Assembly (NCBI GenBank): GCA_003427395.1
Contig: BFEA01000411.1
Coordinates: 1,347,367-1,387,655, forward strand
Direction: 5' to 3'
DNA: 40,289 nt
Source: Chara braunii
Lineage: Eukaryota; Streptophyta; Charophyceae; Charales; Characeae
Part shown: in pieces, positions 1 through 11,516 of the stretch
Position numbering within the stretch: the stretch's first letter is position 1
Layout: every line of letters begins with the position of its first letter
Notes under the pieces: generated by a model
Seen by the model: only the letters and a program-made list of their open reading frames with translations
Database searches by the model: none
What the model was told of the DNA's origin: nothing
Position numbers and translations under genes: made by a program

Positions 1-1723
1 GCTGTATGGTCACTCGTGAAAGCACCGGAAATGTTTTGTTTTTGTTTTTCTTTGGGAGAGAGGGGGGCAGGAATGTGGGTTTATATGTGTTGCAAGCAGG
101 GAGGGAGAACAACAATCACTGTTTGCACAAGTATGCAATCTAGCCACTTGTGCGAGTAGAAGAAATGTGAGCTTGTATGTGTGTCTGGCAATCTTGTCCA
201 TATGAGGGACGACAGAAAGGAAACGGCTTATGGGCACAATAAGAGGAAACGGAGGTCCATGAGGAGAGGCACGGAGAACAGGTCTCCATTTTATTTTATT
301 TTTGTGTTTCGTTTTTTCATAGATGAGGTCCTGAATTTGAACTTCATCACACTGCACACGGTGTCAGGCATTTACTACTTGTGGACTCGATCTGGCGTTT
401 CGAGCTACAGAGCTTGCTATCGACTTATTGTTGATGGGATTCTATTTTAATTTTTAATATGTATCCACTCGTGGCAGGTGGGTAATTAGCATGTGAACTT
501 AAGAGTCTCGCGTCAAGCCTGCTCCAGGACCCACCCTCGAGGATCCATGGGTGCCCAAAAAGGAGGGTCATAGAGAGGGTGCAGACAGGTGAGACTCCCT
601 TAGTTGACAATGCAACTGAGCCAAACCTGATGCACATGAATGTGCAAATGGAGGTTTTATAAATGGCAAGTAAAGAAGATAATCGAACAGGAGAGGACAC
701 ACTTAAAACAGGACCTGCGTTTAAAGTTGAAAACTGTCTGCCTGGTAGTGAATCACACTTCTTTTCAAGCATGTGGTGTGTGGTGCTATAAGTTGAGTTT
801 CGAGAATCGAAATGGAAAGCAAATAATGTATAAAGGAAAGGGAGGGAAGAATTTGAGGACAAGAGCAGAGCATCACTCGATATGCAATTATCAATGCCAT
901 CCTTTGGCAGCGATGTGCAGTTAATCCCATCGGTTGAGGGCAATCAATGCTGCTCATCAGGGAATATAGTGTGCCCGCGTGTTGGTTCAGTTCATCACTC
1001 ATGTCTAATGTAGGACAGACACGTGGCATGTTAACATGAATTCGGGATTGGTTTCAGATCACCCGCTCATAAATGTTGAGGGATATAAAAAATAAAAGAA
1101 AAATAAAAAAGTAATGGCACGAAGGTTACCAAATCAATTGCACTCAGAGAATACCCGCATTAGCCCCTTAAAATCGCAGAGGCGCAAACTCAACACCCAG
1201 TTCAACTTCTCCTTCGAGGAGGACCCGATCTGGCCGCTGATTTTGTGATTCTGTGATTATAAGGGCCTAGTGTGAATATGCCCTCAGACTTGCTGCCCTA
1301 TTAAACCGCCACCCATTTTTCGCTGCTGGCCCCCCAGCGTGGCCTGGTATGCCAAGCAAACCGGACCGGGGGGCCATTTTCAATTTGCACCTGGAGGGAA
1401 CCGCATCAGGCCTGTTTTACAAGCATGATTCATGGTTGGGGCCTGCCGGTTACCAACTGGGGATTTTCTTGGTTGCGCAGCAATGCTCGTCATTTCGTTT
1501 TATTTTGGCTTGAGGTTAATATGTGAGCCGTGCTCGAGCATTCAGAGATGGGAAAGGGTTGGTACGTCGGCCGGTTGGGACATGAGATCTGTAAGCAGGT
1601 ATGACATCAGGGGTTGAGGTGCTTCGAACGGCTGTCCTTCACATTCCCACACGGTTCTTGGCCACCATCAATTCTGGGGGGGGAGACGCGGCCTGCCGCT
1701 GATCGTTACGGACGAGATTATGA
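1..1723. other. No recognisable gene
   Basis: I see no exon, RNA gene or element that I can name here. The open frames are short, overlap on both strands and lack recognisable domains. The only compositional change is a GC-rich patch near 1310-1400. Confidence 0.5.
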
Positions 1724-1731
1724 CTGTGGAT

Positions 1732-1966
1732 CGTACTTGCACGCGGACGCCGTCCGGGCGGTTCCGCATGTGCGGCAGACCGCCGGACCGGACCCGCGCG
1801 GCGCACGAATGTGCGCCCGACGACCAGTTACACCCCACCCCAAGAAAAAAAAAAAAAAAGCGCTCCCGTCCGGTCCGGTCTGGGTCCGTCCGGTCCGGGG
1901 GGAGGGTGCGGCACACGGCAAACTGGACGACCGGACGCTCGTCCGGTCCGTCTGCTTGCAAGTATG
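1732..1966. mobile_element. Family D non-autonomous hAT-like element (235 bp)
   Basis: The ends are imperfect 18-bp terminal inverted repeats: CGTACTTGCACGCGGACG on the left, and CATACTTGCAAGCAGACG when the right end is reverse-complemented (14 of 18 match). An identical 8-bp duplication, CTGTGGAT, flanks it at 1724-1731 and 1967-1974. The interior is GC-rich with many CCGGAC/GTCCGG copies and a poly-A run near 1844-1859. There is no transposase, so it would need one in trans. An 8-bp duplication is typical of hAT-type transposition (family knowledge); the assignment is inferred from that alone. Confidence 0.8.
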
Positions 1967-1974
1967 CTGTGGAT

Positions 1975-2923
1975 TCATGTTTTGGTGACATGCATCTGTG
2001 GCCAACACGTGGTGGGTGATGCATGTCTTCCTCACGATGTTTCTGAATCGATCGGGTGACAGAAGTGTGACCTCGGTTTTGCTTGCTGGTTTTCATGTTC
2101 TTGTTTCTCCACGAGTCGCGATTATCTCTTTATGCTCTGCATGTTGGTGCTATCGCTTTGGACTGAAAGATTTTTCCTTTTCAGGATCTCCAGTGTTTGG
2201 TGAACAGCAAATGAAGATTTGCTGCAATAGAGAGGATTCCACCTGTCTTTACTGCGACTGGTTTCCACCTGTCACTTCAAGATTTCCTAGCCTATCATGA
2301 ACAGTTTTCGTGAGGGTCGATTACCTTCCCATCGCGTTTGTATATTCTAATGCTCTCCTCATTTCTTTTTTTTCTTCGCAATCTTGCTGTACCCTTGACC
2401 CATTTCATAATTTGGTTTTCGTGAGCTTTGCGGGAGGGAAGTTTGGCATAGTGTAGAACTCCACCTTTGCTCTTCTGTCCAGTTCCTGGCGATGTGGGCT
2501 GATAATCTGCACGAAGTCAGCTGGACAATCCTTCTCGTTCCTATGGGTAATGGCTCCGGGTCAGGATCAGTTAGTATACCCAGCCGAACCTGTTCTGGAA
2601 AGTAACTGCAGTTCCGTTTCAAATGTGGGCACCTGATGTGTATTGGGGTTCTCCTACTTTTGTCAAAGCTCTCTTTTCTCTACACCTAAGATTGCTGTTC
2701 AGGTTGTGGGAGTAGAGGATGAACCTATCACAAAGTTCCGTCAGCTGTAATTCAGAATCTCCTGTATTGATGAAGCTTTACCCGACAAAGTATTTGTCTT
2801 TATCGTTGAAATTGTGCAGTCCCTGGACTAAACCACCAGTACATTTCCTATCCATTTCGTAGAAATGCGCCGTGCGTGATGACGCGTTGGGCAGGATGGC
2901 TGGGGTGGTTTAAGGGCTGGCTA
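1975..2923. other. No recognisable gene
   Basis: Moderate-complexity sequence with short overlapping ORFs and no domain, RNA gene or clear repeat that I recognise. Confidence 0.45.
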
Positions 2924-3336
2924 GCAACTCGCCAGCTGTGCAAAATGAGACTGAATCCTCCCCGAGAACATGGGAAGACACACTAACCACGCGAGCACAC
3001 CATGTCGTTTTGTTTTTTCCCCTTTGGTCCGGAGCGCTCGCCTTGTTTTGCTTTGCAACTCTCCACATGTGCAAAATGAGATTGAGTCCTCCGTGGGAAC
3101 ATTCGAAACATACATGGCCATAAATTGGCTTTGTGCATGTGGAGAGTAGTAGAGCGATGCGGTCGGCCCATTGTGTTTTTTTTTTTTTTTTTTGAAGGGG
3201 CAGGGGAGCATTTATTCTTCGTGGGGGTTTTCCATTGGGGGTGGCGCTGATTGGGGCCTCGGCCCACTACTCTCCAAATGTGCAGAATGAGACCAATCCT
3301 CTGCTCGGACATTGGAAAGATGCATTGCTGTCGGCG

Positions 3337-3367
<31 letters not shown>

Positions 3368-3670
3368 TTTTGGGGGGGGGGGAGGGGGGATCTATTTGTT
3401 GCCGCGGTGCTCCTATCCATCCCTGCGGTGGTCCCTGGTTCAGGAAGAAAGGAAGCAAGCGACAACTTGTACCGCTTGCACAGTCGTCAGCATCACTCCA
3501 CGCGATAGGACAATGCATGAGTAAACAAGAACACCATGTACGAGCCAGTAGCTGAACGTTATCTCCAATACAAAGAATTGAAACAAATGTTGCCACACAA
3601 ATTGGGGCCTTGCTTCGCAACTCCCGAAATGTGCAAAATGAGACTGAATCCTGTGCTGGAGCATGGGAAC
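2924..3670. repeat. Four copies of a ~60-bp dispersed repeat
   Basis: Related units with the core TGTGCAAAATGAGACTGAAT occur near 2924-2980, 3055-3110, 3265-3320 and 3617-3670. Complementary pieces (TTGTGCATGTGGAGAGTAGT and a variant) occur near 3130 and 3697, so some copies can fold back on each other. Poly-T runs (3175-3194, 3339-3365) interrupt the array. No protein is implied. Confidence 0.65.
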
Positions 3671-3699
3671 CTAGGGTTGCCTTGTTTTTTGTCTTTTGT

Positions 3700-4160
3700 G
3701 CATGTGGACAGTAGTGGATGGAGGGAGAGTAGGAGGACGATGAGAACTTGAAGGAAGAGGTTTGAGGTAGACGGAGTAGCAGGGTGCTAGGATGGAGCAA
3801 GGAGCGATGAAGGAACATGACCGGAAAGAGCCAATAAGAGGAGGAGGGGGAAGAAGGAACACGGGAAAGAGAGGAGGAAGGAGGGACGTACAGGAGTAGC
3901 TGGGAGATTGCAGGGCGGCAAGGCGGAGGAGCATGGGAAAGAGGAAGAGGAGGTTCTGCTCATGTCTGACCTCCTCCTCCGCCCCTCCACCCACTTTCCC
4001 TATCCCGACCTCCTCCCCTCCTCTTCCTCTAGACATCTGCTTTGCTCTGTGTATTCCCTCTTCCGGCTTTCAGTGTGCCTCTCCGCCCCCCCTCCCTCCT
4101 GTCGCTCCGGTCCCCTCTCTCGCGCCTCAGGCAAAGCCGCGGAGGGTAGACTTGTTTCTT
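3700..4160. repeat. Purine-rich tract followed by pyrimidine-rich tract
   Basis: About 3715-3955 is dominated by G and A on the plus strand; about 3965-4130 switches to C and T. The long frames here are low-complexity translations (Ser, Pro, Arg or Glu rich) and are not supported as genes. Confidence 0.6.
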
Positions 4161-4224
4161 ATTAAGAGTAAGAACTACAGTTGCTTTGTGCTTGACCTCT
4201 GTCGTTGAGTTGTTCTCCTGGCTC

Positions 4225-4460
4225 GAGGACGCGATGATGCAGACGAAACAGAACAAGAACAACTAGAAGAACAACAACGACAACACTGACCACAACAACA
4301 ACAACTAAAGGGGGGAGGAAAAAATAATAATAATAAAATAATAAAAAAACGCAATAGAAACATGAACTGGAACTGCAACCGAGATCAACTACAACAAACA
4401 CAACCGGAATCACAACCTGGTATTGGACTGTTACAGCAACTGTTTGCTGCACTGAACAAC
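4225..4460. repeat. CAA/ACA-rich simple sequence
   Basis: Plus strand rich in ACAACA, AATAAT and AACTGCAAC-like words. The opposing frames translate as runs of Val, Cys or Ser, typical of simple sequence. Confidence 0.5.
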
Positions 4461-4669
4461 AACAGAACCAGAAGCTCGCGAATGCTGAACAAGGGCTCGC
4501 TGCACTGGAAACACTGGAGCAGCCCGCCCTGGCCACTGGAGATCAGAACAGCACAGCCTGCAGAACCAGAAACTTTCTTACTCTGGAAGTCAGAGCACCA
4601 GGAACTTTGGGCCATCCGACCAGGAACCACGGTGTCTGTGTGGTTTCTTGTCTATACCGCGGAACCACC

Positions 4670-4779
4670 ACAAAGTTCCCTGTTTCTGCTCTAGTTTGCA
4701 GAACCACAAAGTTCCCTGTTTCTGCTCTGGTTTGCAGAACCACGAAGTTCCCTGTTTCTGCTTTGGTTTGCAGAACCGA
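4670..4779. repeat. 36-bp tandem repeat, about 3 copies
   Basis: The unit contains AAGTTCCCTGTTTCTGCT followed by TTTGCAGAACCAC. Three nearly identical copies sit end to end. Because 36 is a multiple of three, several frames stay open on both strands, which explains the apparent ORFs; I do not call a protein. Confidence 0.85.
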
Positions 4780-5039
4780 AAACCGCAAACAGAAAGTTTA
4801 TCCTCCTGCAGTTTGTGGTTTCTGGTTTTGGACTGGTTCTACCAAAAAAACTTAAGTGAGCTGTTCTTCCACTACGAGAAAGTTTCTGGAACAGCAACCA
4901 GCTCTGCAGCGACCAGCTCATCTTGGAACGCACAATTGATTCACTATACTGGAGCCTGGCTCTTAAGGAAAGATAGCAAAAACAATTGTAGGGTGCTGTC
5001 GGGCACTTGTTCTGTTCACCGATGTGGATTGTGGTCCGG

Positions 5040-5965
5040 ATTCTTGTCCGGATTCTGGAACTAGAACAAGAAGTAGATTTGGATCTGAAACCAGGGCCGG
5101 ACCTGCATTCGGAACTGGAATTTGGATCTGGGTAAACGTTTAAGTGCGAAACCGAAACCAGACAAAATTCCGCTTGAAATCACTGACCAAACTGTAGAAG
5201 ATTGGGAAGAATCAGTGAGTGGAAAAGGCACTCCCAGGCAACCGTCAGGTTGGAATTTCTATATAGTAACCCCGAAGACTTGCCTAGAAGAATTCGAAGC
5301 TAACGAGTTCTGACAGAGATGAATCCAGTCCTTGTTCCCGAACGGAACTCAAATGCAGTGGCAGCAGAACCAAGAGCAGAACCAAGAGCAGAGCAGAAGC
5401 AGTAGCAGAACTAGGACTGGATCCGTTAACCAGAACTAGAACTGGACCCAGAATCAGTATTAACCAGATCTGGGACCAGAGCCAGAACCGGTACCAGGTC
5501 CATGACCAGATCTGGAACCACAGCCAGGTGGATGCGGAATCGGAACCAAAAGAGGACCTGCAATCAGAACCGTAACCAGAATTCAGATCCGGTTCTGGTT
5601 GCAGATCCACTTCTTGTTCCACGTCTGGTTTGAAGTCTAATTCTGGTGCAGGGTCTGGTTCTGGAACTCGTTCCGGTACCAGTTTTGGAGCAGATTCAGT
5701 ACCAGATCTAGACCAGCAGCAGCAGCAGAACTAGATCCGGAACCAAAACCAGAACCACAACTGGATCTAGGACCAGAGCGGTACCTGGATCCAGAACCAG
5801 AACCGAGATGATAGTCAGAATTGGGTACGGAGCCAGATCAGGATCCGGAATCCAGTTTTGGTTGCAGATCCACTTGTGGTTCTGGTTCCGGTTGCACATG
5901 AGCTTTTGGTTCCAGTTCTGGTTCCGGTTCCAGTTCAGAAATCGGTTCTGGAACTTCTGGTAGAA
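5040..5965. repeat. Degenerate CCAGAAC/GTTCTGG array that switches strand
   Basis: Almost the whole interval is built from variants of CCAGAAC, CCAGATC and GGATCTG. Orientation alternates: CCAGAAC type about 5340-5560, GTTCTGG type about 5580-5695, CCAGAAC type about 5700-5810, GTTCTGG type about 5850-5960. The opposing blocks can pair. The encoded NQNWN or EPEPE-like peptides are by-products of the repeat. Confidence 0.75.
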
Positions 5966-5999
5966 AAAAGGAAACAAATGTCGGACCCGCGACCTCGAA

Positions 6000-7100
6000 G
6001 CTGAACCAGCAACCATATCTCGACGTTCTTAAAGACAAATAAGCAACATAACTTAAAGAAGGGAAACGGTGAAAGCTCTTCAATACACAGCGGCACAACT
6101 AGTCTTGGCTTACTCGCACATTCCTCGAGATGTGTTCAATCAGCTGAGCTCCAATCATCCTCAGGGGTCTTCCTCCACAGCCATGCCTGTCCACCCGCCG
6201 ACTGTCCTCCCAACCGACTGAGTCTGGAAGGGCCGATATGGCCTTGCCCCCTCCTCTATGGTGTAACCCAAGCTGCCAAGCCTAGCCAGTGAGGTACTCA
6301 GATCCCCTGCGGGCACCTCCTGCACAGAGGCTGTATCGAGGTGTGCGAATCTGTTATATGTCGGCCCCCATCTGGCCTCAGCCAGTCGAACCATGCGTAG
6401 CTAACCAGTAGTCGAGACAACACTTTGCTCCTTCAGATCGGCTTTCGCTGCACGTTCACATGTACGAGTATTGTGCATGTACTAGAGGGCTTTAGGTCCC
6501 AGGTGGTCCCGGGGTATTCTTCTCAACGTTCACAACCCACCGTCAAGCTGACATCTTCAAACTCTAGTCTCTCAGTGGCCCACAATTGCACTGTCTAGAC
6601 CAAAGCCTTCACCTCCCACTACGTGACTCGGTCGTCCAGCCAGTTACACGCATGCCGGGTGTGAACCCTACACATTCGAATTCAAAATTCGTTCCAATGC
6701 AAACTGCGATGTCCCACTCGTACTAGGTTTGGGCAGGTACAGACGACTAGGACTGTGACTCGGCTGCTTGACTCGCAGAACGGCTACCGTGGCATGCCAA
6801 CTCCAATGCCAAGTAATTCACAAAAATTGAGGTACCGTACTCCATAATTCCTGATCCGGTGGGCTAGACAGTACGACTAAGTTGAAAAATCACGTACTCG
6901 ACACAATAGTTCAAAATGTATGCACGCTTTCATACATCCGGTTGCTATTCAACTACGTCCAACCAAATTTATGAAGAATATTGAACAGAAATAACAGCTA
7001 GGCCGATGTCGTGCTTTGCAAAAAACATGAAATATAACAGCAGAAAAGTCAGAGTTATTTACAGGGCCAGGAGATTTTCAGCCATGCACTGTCGTTCCAC
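6000..7100. other. No recognisable gene
   Basis: Unique-looking sequence with no convincing ORF, domain or RNA gene. Because it lies just past the C-terminal end of the minus-strand RT relic, some of it may be retroelement 3' sequence (inference). Confidence 0.4.
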
Positions 7101-7129
7101 TATAACAGATTCTCAAGTAGCCTCAACCA

Positions 7130-8700
7130 TGGCACATTGAGAACATTGGTGCTCTTCATAAACCTCGTTAGGTATTGAATAAGAGCATTGGGGGGTATTC
7201 CCAGCGATTGATCACACTCTTTATGGCTAGAACATCTAGGACTACCATGCTTTTGGTGTTGGCAATCTGCTCGACGTACTAAAGACTTTCAACCATAGCT
7301 CCAATTTTCGCTCTTTTGCCAGAAAAGGAGCTACAATCCTGGAAGCAGCGATGTACGAGCTGCTGCTGTACACCTAGCTGATACCAGTTCTTTCTTGATC
7401 TTAGGCTCCATGAGGAAGAGGGTATTTCCTGCTGCGGCTGTGAGCTGTGTCTCCATGAATTCGATGGTGTTCGACACATCATCTATACGAGTGTTTATCT
7501 TCATAGCAGCCATTGAACTTCCTTAGTATCTCCAACGCCCTTCTGACCGAGTCTTCTTGCCTTCTGTAGAACACAACTGCCATCATCACATCCTCCATAT
7601 GGACAAGTAGCGATCTCAGGAACTCATCTTTGTACTTCGGGAAGAGTAGACAAGTTTCCCATTGACCCTGACCTGACTCAGCAACTTCCCTTCACATGTC
7701 GTATAGGTATGGTGCAGATCGAAAGATATAAACTGCAAGGTAGTGTGCTAAAGGGAAAGTTGACGTAAGCTTTCCCAAACACAATATCAGAGCGCGTCAC
7801 CTGCTTTCATCTTTTGCTGACAATTTTTTTGGGTATGCTTTCTTCTTCCATTTTCTCAATAGCTAAACAAAGCCAAACGAATGCGGAGTATTACTTTTTT
7901 TTTGTGGAACATGATTGCCATCATCACATCGTCCATAAATCTTACTCCATGGAGAAGTAGCGGTCTCGGGAACGGAGCTTCATACTTTGCTCATGGTAGC
8001 TAAGCCAGTGGGGGATTGAGCTATCTCCCATTAACACTCCGATGGGCTACCTTAGCAACTTCCCTCTCCATATGGTATAGGTATGCTGGAGTTTGAGCTT
8101 CGAAAGATACGAACTTCACGATATAGTAGAAGGGAAACTCGAAGTAGCTTTTCTCGAAACACCTTCATATCACGCATCACCTGCTGTCTTCTCTTGAAGA
8201 CAAAGAGCTTCTAGTACGTTTTCTTCCTCTATTCTCTCAGTAGCTAAATTAACGCCTTTGTAATTGCAGCATGCGGGGGGAAAGTAAACAGTTCCTTAAT
8301 GCCATACCCACCACAAATTGCCATCGTCTACTTGCCATACAAGTGAAGTTTATTCGTTGCCTTTTAAGTTGTGAATGAGTGGACCTGTTGCGGTAAAATT
8401 ATCTACGGATATTAGTAATAAAAGTTGGGCTTAGGATTTTCTGATTTGTCACAGAAATCTAAACCTACTAGGCGGTAAATGCACTTCTCTGGGAAGTTTG
8501 GGGAGCAAGTAATTGACACCTCTCACAATTCATCTATTGATAGTCGTCGTGGGTTCGTTATTGGGGCAATAGGCTGCCATTTTGAAAGATTTTTTGTGTT
8601 CAGGCAATATTTATGCACTACCAAGCTTGCCCTTTCAGTTGCATGCCACGCTCGTCATAATCTTGTTTCATTTGCTTCAAATCGTTTGTCACGTTGATAT
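7130..8700 (-). pseudogene. Degenerate reverse-transcriptase pseudogene
   Basis: Translated in shifting minus-strand frames, this matches the RT relic at 20.99-22.26 kb in order. Near 8640-8700 is KQDYDERG (MKEYDDRG in the other copy). Near 8550-8580 is KWQPIAP (KFRPISP). Motif C, FMDDV, is at 7925-7939 and a second, damaged copy HMEDV is near 7587-7601. Then come LRKFNGCYED and HRCFQDCSSFSGKRAKIG (RRFQDFTSYTCIKQKRM). Many stops and frameshifts break it and part is tandemly duplicated (about 7557-7868 and 7905-8247). RT identity rests on motif order and on similarity to the other relic. The clade is unsure; Penelope-like is possible. Confidence 0.65.
7557..8247. repeat. Tandem duplication of ~340 bp within the RT relic
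   Basis: Blocks about 7557-7868 and 7905-8247 share long stretches in order: GCCATCATCACATC, AGTAGCG, AACTTCCCT, CGAAAGATA, ATCACCTGCT or its variant, and CTCA(A/G)TAGCTAAA. Both carry the RT motif C region, so the relic has two copies of the palm's catalytic turn. Confidence 0.7.
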
Positions 8701-8705
8701 CAACC

Positions 8706-9039
8706 TCTGTATACTACGTTGCATGTGAACATTTTATCTAGGTCCCATTGGTACGGCGATAGCTACATTTGTATTAGATCACCGTAGTTGTTGTCAACTT
8801 GCTTGATTACCAGCCCCTTGTACTGCTGTTTTACAATATAAACATATTGTTCGTCAATATTGTTGGCTCTGCTCTACTTTGAGGATAAGCAACTACAAAT
8901 TTAAAAAAACATAATCATTGTTTGTTTACTTAGTTCCAAAGCATTGAGCATCAATCGTATGTTATAGTTGACTTGTTCCTCTGTTATCTTAAGTTTGCGA
9001 TGGATCATGTTTTTTCTCATTCAGTGGTATGTTGTTGCT
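8706..9039. other. No recognisable feature
   Basis: AT-rich sequence; nothing identified. Confidence 0.4.
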
Positions 9040-9262
9040 CACCTCTTGCTTTGGTAATATTAGGACATCAACATTTTTTGTAAGAACGTGGTCACTGATG
9101 TGAAGTAAGGCGTAATGCTTACATGTGCAGGATAGCTCAAGCTTTTTACTGAGCTACATATGTATAATATATCTCCACTACGTTTTCGAGAAGTGGAAGA
9201 TGAGAAAAAAAAGGAAAAAAAAGCAAAGGGAAAAAAAAAGTAGGAAGAGGAATTGAACCTCG
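9040..9262. repeat. Dispersed duplication, uninterrupted copy
   Basis: Similar in order to 11150-12590: CACCTCTT, TAATAT-AGGAC-TCAAC, GTGGTCACTGATGTGAAG, ATGCTTACATGT, AAGCTTTTTACTGAGCTACA and CGTTTTCGAGAAG, followed by an AG-rich stretch. It lacks the transposon that interrupts the other copy, so it shows the pre-insertion state. A B-box-like word on the minus strand (GGTTCAATTCC, near 9249-9259) recurs near 11093-11103, but no full tRNA fold is seen. Confidence 0.75.
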
Positions 9263-9299
9263 TGCATATGAGACTAAGAGTGTGAAGAAAATGCATGAC

Positions 9300-11085
9300 A
9301 ATGAAATCGCGTTATTGAGGGGAACAGCTCCCGCTTTTCTCGGAAAAGGCGAGAGCCCTCCCAATCATGTCACGCAAGAGTACAAAAACAAAAACAAGAA
9401 ACAACTTAGGAACAACGAATAATAATCTCGCAAGCCACATCAGATGACCGCAGTCATATCATCCCTTCACCGCCCTAGCCGGGTGCGTCAGTCGTACTTC
9501 CCACGTTCCCCTACGGCAGGATAGGTTTCAACGGGGCACTACTTGCCTTCCCTAAGGGTTTGTCACCACCCTTAGGGGCATATCCCTACCGTGCTACTAA
9601 CCTATATACGAAAGTTTTTACATGCAGTCGAGGGCGTTTACTCGTTCGCTGCAATATAGGTACGCTTGGTTAAACGCCAAAGTGAATCTGAATGTCGTTC
9701 GTTCCCTAGGGCGTTGATCTCCTAAGTATGCTCGAACGTCAGTCGAGCAGGATGGTCTCAATAAAAAGTGAAACTCACAGAATTTTCCTAGTCTTTGTAT
9801 AGTTCTCTGTGGAATCAAAATAAAATCAATGCACCTTATATCCAATAACATAAGATCGACTTTTTTGCTTGATGAGATGATCTGCCAGTTATTATTCCCA
9901 ACCTATATGACCGAAGAGACTTTTATATCGCCGCGTCCGAGATGGAGGCTCGCTATTCATGGAACGGTTTTGAAAATGCTAACCTAATATGTAATGTAAG
10001 AGTGGGTCTCGTCGACAAACCTACTAAACCCTGTCAGAATGACTTCTGCAAATAAATTTCACTGCTACCATGCATATCAAGAAGTGATTTGGCTTCTAAT
10101 CGAAGTTTGAACTTTCGGTTTTACCACATCTCCGCAACATATGCAACTTGCTTGGAGGAAAGTATCATCTAGGGAATAAAAATTTTGTTGGCCGCTTGGT
10201 CCTTCTGGGTAATAATTACTCTTTTCGTTTTCTCAAATGATGAAGTATCTATGCTCATCATCAGGTTACTTAAAACAAAACCGCCATCTTTTGTCTTTTT
10301 ATAAAAAATCTACAACCTCCAATTGTCTTTGCACGACGTGAGTTAACTAATCATCAATATACGATTATTAACGATTGTTCGACGCCGATCCAGAGGCCTG
10401 ACATTTTTTTTTTTTTCGGTTCATAGCAGATTTTCTTTTGACCTGTTAAAATATTTTCCTATTTCGATCAACTCACGCATGGCATACATTGCTACACGTT
10501 CGATTACCCTTCAATGCTGAAGCATGATAGTGAAATCATTGGGGTAATCTGAATACTATCCATCCGGTTGGCCCTATCTATAATTTTTTTTTTTTTTTTC
10601 TTTTTTTTTGTCGTTTCTTTATTTTTATGGACGGAAGTCTGCCCCCGTTCATGTGAAGAATGGGCTGCAGAACGACAGCGGGGGGAAACAAGACCGTGTT
10701 GAGCTTGACTCTAGTTCGACTCTGTGAAATGATTGGGTAGGAAGAGAAGGTCGCTCGTTTCGAAAAACGAGTTGTCCCTACCAGAGAAACGAAAAGGTAG
10801 GGTGGGGGGAAAAAATGCATGGTTGTGAATGCGACCACGAACTTTCCCCAAGTGCAGATCAGTGGAGTTTGTGTGTGACCACTCAGATTGAACCTGCAAA
10901 CTAAACAAGCAATTTTGACATTGGTTAAGCTCAGGTTGGGTTTGACGTACCTGCACTGGGAAAAATGTCTGGGTATATCAAATTTATAAGAGTTGTATCT
11001 CTTCAAAAAAAGAACGGAAACACAAAGAAAAAAATGTTTTAAGAACGACAGATAGAAGTTAAGAAAAAAAACAAAAAAAAAAGGA
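9300..11085. other. No recognisable gene
   Basis: No exon, domain or RNA gene recognised. There are poly-T runs near 10404-10417 and 10582-10610. The few long frames are low-complexity or overlap on opposite strands. Confidence 0.4.
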
Positions 11086-11516
11086 TGAAGAGGAATTGAA
11101 CCCCGTTCATATGAGGCTACGTGGTTACTGATGTGAAGTAAGTCATGCGCACCTCTTCCTTTTGTAATATAAGGACGTCAACAATTGTGGTCACTGATGT
11201 GAAGCAAGTCATAATGCTTACATGTACATGATAGTTCAAGCTTTTTACTGAGCTACATATGTTTACAGCTACGTAGCACTGTGTTCGCGTTCGGAGGCGA
11301 ACACGAACATGTTCGCCCGAACGCGAACAAGTGATTAAAAACCTTCGAACTCGAACATAAAAGATATAATAAATAAATAAATTCTCAAAACGTTCTGGAA
11401 AAAATATATGTTATGTAGAATAACAATACAAGCAACGTTTGCCTTGGAGTTATGTTCAAATTCGTAACCAATCATGAGTTAAAAATCACAAACTGAAAAA
11501 CTATTATTATTATTAT

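Noticed and set aside
9237-9262. GGTTCAATTCC on the minus strand as part of a tRNA gene
   Set aside because: No A box, anticodon arm or acceptor stem at the expected distance; kept only as a word shared by the dispersed duplication.
10578-11006. 142-codon minus-strand frame
   Set aside because: Begins and ends in homopolymer-derived Lys runs and shows no domain.
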